NCBI GenBank assembly: GCA_018402605.1
Contig: JAGYIK010000043.1
Coordinates: forward strand, 1 to 9,039
Length of the DNA stretch: 9,039 nt
Direction of reading: 5' to 3'
DNA from: Litorivicinus sp.
Lineage (GTDB): Bacteria; Pseudomonadota; Gammaproteobacteria; Pseudomonadales; Litorivicinaceae
Shown: one piece after another, positions 1-5,728 of the stretch
How the letters are laid out: the number at the start of each line of letters is the position of its first letter
Position numbering within the stretch: position 1 is the first letter of the stretch
Made by a program: the position numbers and the translations under genes
Notes under the pieces: model-generated
Told to the model about the DNA's origin: nothing
Database searches by the model: none
The model's input: the letters and a program-made list of their open reading frames with translations, nothing else

Positions 1-496
1 CGAGTGCACGTGAGCGACCGCCGAAATAGTGAATCTGCTCAGAATACGCAGACACCAAATCATTGATTTCTGGGACCTCGGCCGCATCGGCTAACCCCAA
101 TAATGTAATTAGGCGACCGGCGGCCGCATCTGCCGGCCCACGCGCCACAGGAGCGTCGACGTAGTGCACACCAAGCGCCTTGAATCGCGCTCGGTGTGAG
201 AGGCTCTCCTCGACACCTTGGGTCGTCGCATCAATGACCCACTGACCGGCATGCCAATCATTCTGACACTGATCAAGAATCTCATGGACTTGCGAACCGT
301 CACTCAAACACAGCACAACATGCGACGAATTCGCGACCAAGGCATTGACAGAAACAGCAGTCGCACCGCGCTCGCAAAGTGCAGTCACTGCGTCCGGTGC
401 GCGATTTTCAGGGATACGTAACGAGCCAAACTTGGCGAGTAAATGCGTCGCCATGCCACGACCCATGTACCCAAGTCCGATCATCCCGATCTGCAT
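1..496 (-). CDS. 3-hydroxyisobutyrate dehydrogenase-family NAD(P)-dependent oxidoreductase (3' truncated)
   Basis: Partial gene: 165 codons are present before the left window edge cuts it, against about 290 residues usual for the family. It starts with a Rossmann nucleotide-binding segment (IGMIGLGYMGRGMA, residues 3-16, GxGxxG pattern). A substrate-region segment VIDATTQG lies at residues 87-94, and DAPVARGPADAAAGRL at 114-129 matches the family signature DAPVSGG..GA..G.L with R-G in place of G-G. The catalytic lysine, near residue 170 in relatives, is beyond the edge. The ATG at 496 overlaps the fucD stop by one base (TGATG), with GAGGG 7 nt upstream. Enzymes of this family reversibly oxidise 3-hydroxy acids such as 3-hydroxyisobutyrate, tartronate semialdehyde, L-threonate and erythronate. 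In a sugar-acid operon an aldonate or hydroxyacid dehydrogenase role is likely, but the substrate cannot be read from the sequence. Confidence 0.88.
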   Translation of the reverse strand, partial: MQIGMIGLGYMGRGMATHLLAKFGSLRIPENRAPDAVTALCERGATAVSVNALVANSSHVVLCLSDGSQVHEILDQCQNDWHAGQWVIDATTQGVEESLSHRARFKALGVHYVDAPVARGPADAAAGRLITLLGLADAAEVPEINDLVSAYSEQIHYFGGRSRAL

Positions 497-1800
497 CAAT
501 GCACCCTCGAGGCCCAAACCTCGCCATGCGGATACGCATACTGACGCAAGGTCTCGGCATGCATTTCAATAGAATACCCTGGCGCCGTCGGTGTGGCGTA
601 GCGCCCGTGAACCAAGCGAACCGGATCTTTAAAATGTTCGTGCAAGTGATCGACGTATTCGATAACACGACCTTCGGTTTGGCAGGAGACACGCACATAG
701 TCAAACATTGAGATGTGTTGCACGTACTCACAGAGTCCCACACCACCTGCGTGGGGGCAGACCGGGATCTGAAACTTCCAAGCTAGAATTAAAACACCGA
801 TGATCTCGTTAACACTCGCTAAACGGCAACTATCCAACTGACAAATTGAAAGTCCACCAGCCTCCATAAACTGTTTGAACATCACCGCATTATGACAGTG
901 CTCACCTGTCGCAACCGGAATTGGAGCCAGTGCTTTAGCGATCTTGGCATGACCGAGAATATCGTCTGGCGAGGTGGGCTCTTCGATCCAGCCAGGTCGA
1001 AACTCAGCCAGCTCGCGCATCCAGGCAATCGCTGTATTGACGCCCCACACCTGGTTCGCGTCCATCATCAACTGGCCTGAATCACCAATGTATTCACGAA
1101 TGAGTCGCGCACGCCGCTTGTCATCCTCAAGATCACGACCGACTTTCATCTTGAACGTCGTCCACCCGGCATCAACTGCCTCTTGAAGAAGCGCTCGCAT
1201 CTTGTCATCGGAGTAACCCAACCACCCAGCGGAGGTCGTGTATGCCGGATATCCGTGCGCTTCCAGTTCAGTAATGCGTTGACTCGCCGTGTCCTGTGTC
1301 GACGCGAGATGCGCCATGATCTCATCACGGGTCACAACATCGGAGAGATAGGTCCAATCCACCAAGTTATAGAGCTCTTCTGCAGGCATCGCGGCCAACA
1401 ATCGCCAAACCGGCATGCCTTCTCGCTTTGCCAACAGGTCCCAGAGCGCATTCATCACCGCAGCAGCTGCAAGATGCACAACACCCTTCTCTGGACCCAG
1501 CCAGCGAAGTTGGCTATCGCCTGTCAATCGTTTCCACAATGGGCCCATGGACGGACGCAAATTATCGAGCTCAAACCCAATAAGTAGTTCGCCTAACTGC
1601 TGAATGGCTGCGACACAGAGATCATTGCCACGACCAATTGTAAATGTCATCCCATGCCCAGAAGGCCCATCACTGGTCTCAATCACACAATAGGCGGCCG
1701 AGTAATCCGGATCTGGATTCATTGCATCGGATCCATCCAAATGCTCCGATGTTGGAAACCGAATATCCAAAGCTCGAATGGCGGTAATTACAGGCATCAT
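496..1800 (-). CDS. fucD: L-fuconate dehydratase (enolase superfamily)
   Basis: Dehydrates L-fuconate to 2-keto-3-deoxy-L-fuconate in the cytoplasm (EC 4.2.1.68). The 434-residue length fits the family. The N-terminal capping-domain signature is nearly complete: RFPTS (14-18), LDGSDAMNPDPDYSAAY (21-37), FTIGRGND (53-60) and DSQLRWLGPEKGV (95-107). The barrel domain has all expected catalytic groups: KMK (K217, K219), metal ligands D247 (followed by N249), E273 in WIEEPTSPDD and E300 in ATGEH, then D323 and H350 in PHAGGVGLCE. Two adjacent ATG codons are possible starts. GAGGA is 4 nt from the first and 7 nt from the second, so the second (1797, 433 residues) may be used; it also agrees better with family N-termini. 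A 20-nt gap separates it from the XylX-like gene, and its stop overlaps the next start. Characterised FucD also acts on other acids including D-arabinonate, which matters given the XylX-type neighbour. Confidence 0.95.
   Translation of the reverse strand: MMPVITAIRALDIRFPTSEHLDGSDAMNPDPDYSAAYCVIETSDGPSGHGMTFTIGRGNDLCVAAIQQLGELLIGFELDNLRPSMGPLWKRLTGDSQLRWLGPEKGVVHLAAAAVMNALWDLLAKREGMPVWRLLAAMPAEELYNLVDWTYLSDVVTRDEIMAHLASTQDTASQRITELEAHGYPAYTTSAGWLGYSDDKMRALLQEAVDAGWTTFKMKVGRDLEDDKRRARLIREYIGDSGQLMMDANQVWGVNTAIAWMRELAEFRPGWIEEPTSPDDILGHAKIAKALAPIPVATGEHCHNAVMFKQFMEAGGLSICQLDSCRLASVNEIIGVLILAWKFQIPVCPHAGGVGLCEYVQHISMFDYVRVSCQTEGRVIEYVDHLHEHFKDPVRLVHGRYATPTAPGYSIEMHAETLRQYAYPHGEVWASRVH
504..508 (-). 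promoter_or_regulatory. Ribosome binding site of the oxidoreductase gene
   Basis: GAGGG sits 7 nt before the ATG at 496, inside the last codons of fucD. It supports this start and gives the gene its own ribosome entry in addition to the TGATG coupling. Confidence 0.6.
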
Positions 1801-1804
1801 GATG

Positions 1805-1809
1805 TCCTC
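1805..1809 (-). promoter_or_regulatory. Ribosome binding site of fucD
   Basis: GAGGA lies 4 nt before the first and 7 nt before the second of two tandem ATG codons. The longer spacing favours the ATG at 1797. This site sits in the only intergenic gap of the operon longer than one base (1801-1820). Confidence 0.65.
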
Positions 1810-1820
1810 ATTGGATCCTA

Positions 1821-2894
1821 TTAAAGCAAACGCCGCTGCGCTAAATTCTGCATCAACGCAGCCAATCCAAACTCCCAGGGCGGAAGATCCGGACAGCGCC
1901 TTACTGTATGGTGCAACGCGCCCAAGAGCGGCGAGCCTATGGTGACGCGATCCCCGTCAAGATGGGTAAATCCCTCGCCTGAACCTGACCGATCCCAGGT
2001 CGGGGCAAATGCGGATCCCGTAAATAGAGCCACCCCGTCTGGATAGTCATGCTGATCAAATACGGCATCAATCAGTGCTTGGAAACCCCGCACTAACCCA
2101 GTTAACGACGCCGTCTCCGACACATGGAATCCATCCAATCCATGAATCTCAAGAGTCAGTTCACTATCCGTCAGTTGTTGCAAGCTCAAATCCTGATCAA
2201 ATACTGAAATCCACGGTCCAATCACAGTACTTCCACGATTGTCTTTGGCGCGCCCCAACAAGAGTGCTGAGCGCCCCTCGACATCGCGTAAATTGACGTC
2301 ATTACCAAGTGATGCACCAACGGCCTCCCCTCGCGAATTGATTGCTAAAACAATCTCAGGCTCTGGATTATTCCAGGTCGATTCTTTCAACAACCCTGCC
2401 TCCGCACCCTGTCCAAGTGCAGCCATCGGAGGGGCTTTGGTGAACACTTCTGGGTCGGATCCCAGCCCAACTTCGAGGTATTGCGACCAGCGATTTTGAG
2501 CCAGAAGTTCCTCCCGCAACTGGAGAGCCTCAGGACTTCCAGGTCGAATTTCACGAAGTGATTGCAAAAAATCAGCAGAGAAGCTTTGCCGAATGGTATC
2601 GGCCGCGTCTGTTTGGCCGCGTGCCAATTCTTCAACCAGCCGCTCGAGCAAACTGGCAATAAAGGTCACACCACACGCTTTGATTGGCTGGATATCAAAA
2701 GGCGCCAACCATTGGACGCTGTCCACCGTACCCATCTCAGGAGCGGCAGATTCAAGCAGACTAGCGGTTGAGACTTGGCCACCTAACCAATGTCCGAGGG
2801 TTGGGCAAGACACGGTCAAATCAAAAACACGATGCCCCTCAACTCGCACAACACATGGCCCAAGAGGCCCTAAAACGCGACCGATGCCGATCAC
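1821..2894 (-). CDS. FAH-superfamily protein of XylX type, probable 2-keto-3-deoxy-pentonate (xylonate/arabinonate) dehydratase
   Basis: A 357-residue cytosolic protein of the fumarylacetoacetate hydrolase superfamily. It resembles the Caulobacter-type 2-keto-3-deoxy-D-xylonate dehydratase XylX (EC 4.2.1.141), which makes 2-oxoglutarate semialdehyde in the Weimberg pathway. Subfamily motifs: PFDIQPIKACGVTF (65-78), RWSQYLEVGLG (135-145), EVFTKAPPM (149-157), WNNPEPEIVL (174-183), LGNDVNLRDVEGRSALLL (196-213) and PPWEFGLAALMQNLA (338-352). Expected metal ligands are E178, E180 and D199; K217 matches the superfamily catalytic lysine. The start is GTG, forming a GTGA overlap with the regulator's stop, with GGAG 7 nt upstream. 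It ends in tandem in-frame stops (TAA TAG). It is about 30 residues shorter than XylX as I recall it, mainly at the N-terminus. Dehydratase activity is inferred from the subfamily; hydrolysis of a diketo acid is the main alternative. Confidence 0.87.
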   Translation of the reverse strand: MIGIGRVLGPLGPCVVRVEGHRVFDLTVSCPTLGHWLGGQVSTASLLESAAPEMGTVDSVQWLAPFDIQPIKACGVTFIASLLERLVEELARGQTDAADTIRQSFSADFLQSLREIRPGSPEALQLREELLAQNRWSQYLEVGLGSDPEVFTKAPPMAALGQGAEAGLLKESTWNNPEPEIVLAINSRGEAVGASLGNDVNLRDVEGRSALLLGRAKDNRGSTVIGPWISVFDQDLSLQQLTDSELTLEIHGLDGFHVSETASLTGLVRGFQALIDAVFDQHDYPDGVALFTGSAFAPTWDRSGSGEGFTHLDGDRVTIGSPLLGALHHTVRRCPDLPPWEFGLAALMQNLAQRRLL

Positions 2895-3571
2895 TCAGGC
2901 TCTCCAATTCCGAGTTGCGGATACACGCCGCTTCGGCGCCACGCGTAGGATAAATGTTCTGTAAGTAACCGACCCAACTCCTCAGCACGGCGCTCCTCGA
3001 GCGCCCGACTGATCGCTTCATGCTCGTCCATCGCGCTTTTCCAACGTGTTTCAGAGTCATTGGGCTGAAAACGAATCCGAAATAATCGGGAGTTCACGCG
3101 CCGATGTTCCTCAATAAGGACCTGATTGTGCGAGGCTTTCAAAATGGCGTTGTGAATATCTTGATTCAACGTGTAATAGCGAATTTTGTCGCGACGACGA
3201 AAGGCCGCTTGCATTTCTAACGTCAGCGAGCAGATTTCGTCGATCTCACCATCTGTCGCCCGCTGCGCCGCAAATTGCCCCGCCACCCCCTCAAGATATT
3301 CAACGACTTCGATCGAATCACGAATGACTTCTGCTGAATACGAAACAACCTCTGCACCTCGATTCGCTGTCACGACCAACAGACCTTCGGAGCTCAGCAG
3401 GCGAATCGCCTCGCGAGCTGGCGTTCTTGAGATGCCGAGCAACTCGGTCAAACCGATCTCAGTGACCCGAGTACCCTCAGAAAGTTCACCTGTCAAAATC
3501 ATGGTGCGCAATCGGCGCGCCGTCATTTCGGTCAGACTTTCGTTCTCAAGCGTATCTAGGGCAGGTTCCAT
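2891..3571 (-). CDS. GntR-family transcriptional regulator, FCD subfamily
   Basis: A 226-residue DNA-binding regulator. The N-terminal winged helix-turn-helix spans about residues 10-72. It includes RLRTMILTGEL (20-30), G-T-R-V-T-E, LTELLGISRTPAREAIRLL (41-59) and the wing SEGLLVVTANRGAEV (61-75), the standard GntR pattern. The C-terminal all-helical FCD effector domain (about 80-212) keeps three histidines that would bind metal or ligand: H140 (LNQDIHNAI), H184 (DEHEAI) and H206 (LTEHL). The first acidic position of the usual D..xH motif appears to be N136. An upstream in-frame ATG (3661) would add 30 residues inside the preceding gene. The ATG at 3571 is preferred because it has GGGAG 6 nt upstream, begins one base after the previous stop and gives the usual length. 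FCD regulators commonly sense sugar acids and repress their own cluster; autoregulation is inferred. No operator is visible because the operon promoter is outside the window. Confidence 0.93.
   Translation of the reverse strand: MEPALDTLENESLTEMTARRLRTMILTGELSEGTRVTEIGLTELLGISRTPAREAIRLLSSEGLLVVTANRGAEVVSYSAEVIRDSIEVVEYLEGVAGQFAAQRATDGEIDEICSLTLEMQAAFRRRDKIRYYTLNQDIHNAILKASHNQVLIEEHRRVNSRLFRIRFQPNDSETRWKSAMDEHEAISRALEERRAEELGRLLTEHLSYAWRRSGVYPQLGIGEPE
2902..2905 (-). promoter_or_regulatory. Ribosome binding site supporting the GTG start of the XylX-like gene
   Basis: GGAG lies 7 nt before the GTG at 2894, inside the last codons of the regulator gene. It supports GTG as the start although no ATG is present at this position. 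Confidence 0.6.
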
Positions 3572-3572
3572 A

Positions 3573-4559
3573 TCAGGCTCCCAGCACTTTAACGACCTGC
3601 TCTGACTCTTCGGCGTAAGAGACGGTGTTACACAGGGCGGGACCAAATCCATCCGCTTCAATCATAATTTGATCGCCAGATTGGGTCCGGATGCCATCGG
3701 CAAAGCTCAACAAACTGGTCCCCATGTAGTGCACATGCAGATCACCCGGGTGACGGAACATCGCATACTTGAAATGATGGTGCTCAAGGTTACTGATCGC
3801 GTGACACATTTCATCATCACCGCTGGTAAATGGCTTCTCCCAGATGGTTTGGTTATCCCGAATAATCCGCGTTCGCCCATGAACGGAATTGGGCGCCTCA
3901 CCGATCCGAATCATCGGACCAAACGCGCTGAGCCGCAGTTTCGAGTGCGCCAAATACAGATAATTGATGCGCTCCATCACATGGTCGGAGAATTCATTGC
4001 CAAGGGCAAATCCAACGCGAACAGGCTGACCGTCGGAGCGAATGACGTAAATACCAGCCAACTCCGATTCATCACCACCATCCATAGCACCGGCTTCCAG
4101 CGCCAGATCGCCACCGGGCGGCACCAGTGAGAGACCGTTACCCTTATAAAACCACTCAGGCTGTGCTCCAACCTGATTGGCCGGCGGTTTCCCACCTTCC
4201 AAACCCATGCGGAACATCTTCATACTATCCGACAAGCTGGCTTCATCGGCTTCGAGCGTCTGATGCATCGAATCACGGGTTGCAGCACTTCCAAGGTGGG
4301 TCAGACCTGTCCCTGTGACCCAGCATCGATGCGGCTCAGGATGGGTTACCGGCACTGCCCACTGCGCGTCCTCTAGGTCAAATGGCACATTGAGTAGGGA
4401 AGACACATGCTGTTCGAGGTCAGTTCGTGCTTCGATAGCCTCATGAATCAACGACCACGTAGACACGCCGTTGGGACTTTGAAACCAACCTTCACCGTCA
4501 AAGCGCACCGCTTCAACAGCACCCTCAGCTCCGATTATTTGTCCAATCCAGGTCGTCAT
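3573..4559 (-). CDS. gguC: GguC/AraD1-family protein, FAH superfamily
   Basis: A 328-residue protein of the GguC/AraD1 group, a branch of the fumarylacetoacetate hydrolase superfamily found near sugar transporters and sugar-acid genes. Characteristic motifs: VTGTGLTHLGSAATRDSMH (81-99), DSMKMFRMGLEGGKP (111-125), QPEWFYKGNG (133-142), LAGIYVI (167-173), VGFALGNEFSDHVMER (182-197), YLYLAHSKLR (200-209), NLEHHHFKYAMFRHPGD (257-273) and SFADGIRTQSGD (285-296). By alignment with the superfamily, E164 and E166 are metal ligands, E189 takes the usual aspartate position (G-N-E instead of G-N-D) and K207 matches the catalytic lysine. The ATG forms an ATGA overlap with the preceding dehydratase stop and has GAGG 7 nt upstream. 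The family's reaction is not well established. Acting on the 2-keto-3-deoxy product of the dehydratase next to it is a reasonable inference. It is clearly a different subfamily from the second FAH protein at 1821-2894. Confidence 0.9.
   Translation of the reverse strand: MTTWIGQIIGAEGAVEAVRFDGEGWFQSPNGVSTWSLIHEAIEARTDLEQHVSSLLNVPFDLEDAQWAVPVTHPEPHRCWVTGTGLTHLGSAATRDSMHQTLEADEASLSDSMKMFRMGLEGGKPPANQVGAQPEWFYKGNGLSLVPPGGDLALEAGAMDGGDESELAGIYVIRSDGQPVRVGFALGNEFSDHVMERINYLYLAHSKLRLSAFGPMIRIGEAPNSVHGRTRIIRDNQTIWEKPFTSGDDEMCHAISNLEHHHFKYAMFRHPGDLHVHYMGTSLLSFADGIRTQSGDQIMIEADGFGPALCNTVSYAEESEQVVKVLGA
3578..3582 (-). promoter_or_regulatory. Ribosome binding site deciding the regulator start
   Basis: GGGAG lies 6 nt before the ATG at 3571. 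It sets this start over the in-frame ATG 90 bases upstream, which would fall well inside the GguC-like gene. Confidence 0.6.
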
Positions 4560-5728
4560 GCGGAGACCTCAAATTGGTCGAGGTGTTGGGTGGAGAGCGT
4601 CAAACCCAGACCTGGCTGATCATCATCCAACTGTAGATGACCATTCACCGGTGTCGGATCACCGTCAAAGAGGTAATAGAACAATTCGTTCCCGATCTCG
4701 ACGGAGTGAACGGGGAAATATTCAGCAATCGGGCAGTTCAAATCGCTCATGACCAGATGATAGTTGTGCATTTGGCCGGCATGCGGAATCACTGGAACAC
4801 CAAAGGCCTCAGCTAATGCATTGACCTTCCGCGCGGCAGTGATACCTCCAACCCGATTGGTATCATACTGAATTACATCGACAGCGCGTTGATCGAGAAA
4901 CGGCTGAAACCCGCGAAGCGTAAATTCGTGTTCGCCGCCGGAAATCGGCATATGACCCATGCGCTTTAATTCGCGATAACCCTCTAAATCGTCGGGTATC
5001 ACAGGTTCTTCAATCCAACGCGGTTCGAATTTCGCAAGCTTCGGCAACATGCGACGCGCGTACTCAAGATTCCAACCCATGTAGCATTCAAGCATCAGGT
5101 CCACATCATCACCAACCACTTCGCGGACCGTCTCGACAAGCGCAATATTCTTTTTCATGCCTTCGACACCATCCAGTGGCCCCCAGCCGAAGCGCATCTT
5201 CATCATGGAGAATCCTTGGTCGAGGTAGGACTGCGCCTCATCAGCAAGCGACTTCAGATCTTGGCTGTAGAGCTTCGAGGCGTACACAGGAATAGCCGAC
5301 TTGGTTCGACCGCCCAGTAGCTGGTATACCGGCACACCAGCCGCCTTTCCGAGAATATCCCAAATCGCCAAATCCACAGCAGATATGGCCGCCATGCCAA
5401 CGCCCTTGCGACCCCAGGCCATGGTCCGTCGATACATCCGCTCCCAGATATAGTTGTAATCCCAAGGATTTTCGCCCAGCACCAGCGGGGTGAGATGGTT
5501 ATCAATCACGACCTTCGCCACATCAGGTGCGAGAGCGCAATTGCCGAGTCCAACGAGACCGGTGTCTGTCGTCACCTCACAAACCAGCCACGAATGAAAC
5601 CGAAAACTCCCCATGGAGTCCGATTTATCGAACAACATCATCGAGGGATTGGTGCAGAAATTCGCCTGCGGCGGAACCGTTTCGCCCTTCCATGAGAAAA
5701 CGCGTGCTTTTACATCGACGATCTTCAT
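4556..5728 (-). CDS. Enolase-superfamily sugar-acid dehydratase, mandelate racemase subgroup, L-rhamnonate dehydratase-like
   Basis: A 390-residue enzyme predicted to dehydrate an aldonic acid to a 2-keto-3-deoxy acid in the cytoplasm. The N-terminal capping domain covers about 1-125, followed by the barrel with ISAVDLAIWDILGKAAGVPVY (115-135). The closest recalled family is L-rhamnonate dehydratase: shared features are the WGP.DG motif after the catalytic strand (182-187), RWIEEP..P.D.EGYRELKR (237-256) and SGGEHEFTLRGF (263-274). Probable active-site groups are K177 in K-M-R, metal positions E214, E240 and E266, then D289 and H316. The second lysine of the classic KxK is R179, and the first metal ligand, normally Asp, is Glu. 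An upstream in-frame ATG at 5755 would add nine residues. The ATG at 5728 is preferred because it overlaps the PdxA stop as ATGA, has GAGAGA 7 nt upstream and gives the family-like start MKIVDVKAR. Another C5 or C6 aldonate is possible as substrate. Confidence 0.9.
   Translation of the reverse strand: MKIVDVKARVFSWKGETVPPQANFCTNPSMMLFDKSDSMGSFRFHSWLVCEVTTDTGLVGLGNCALAPDVAKVVIDNHLTPLVLGENPWDYNYIWERMYRRTMAWGRKGVGMAAISAVDLAIWDILGKAAGVPVYQLLGGRTKSAIPVYASKLYSQDLKSLADEAQSYLDQGFSMMKMRFGWGPLDGVEGMKKNIALVETVREVVGDDVDLMLECYMGWNLEYARRMLPKLAKFEPRWIEEPVIPDDLEGYRELKRMGHMPISGGEHEFTLRGFQPFLDQRAVDVIQYDTNRVGGITAARKVNALAEAFGVPVIPHAGQMHNYHLVMSDLNCPIAEYFPVHSVEIGNELFYYLFDGDPTPVNGHLQLDDDQPGLGLTLSTQHLDQFEVSA
4567..4570 (-). 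promoter_or_regulatory. Ribosome binding site of the GguC-like gene
   Basis: GAGG lies 7 nt before the ATG at 4559, within the last codons of the upstream dehydratase gene. It supports the ATGA-overlap start. Confidence 0.55.

Noticed and set aside
3572..3582. The same GAGCCTGA octamer just before the regulator and XylX-like starts as a possible regulatory repeat
   Set aside because: Both copies are explained by the coding ends of the upstream genes plus the ribosome binding sites; two short copies are not enough to claim an element.
3572..3661. Longer N-terminus for the GntR regulator (ATG at 3661)
   Set aside because: The 30 extra residues lie within gguC and look like out-of-frame translation; the ATG at 3571 has a good ribosome binding site.
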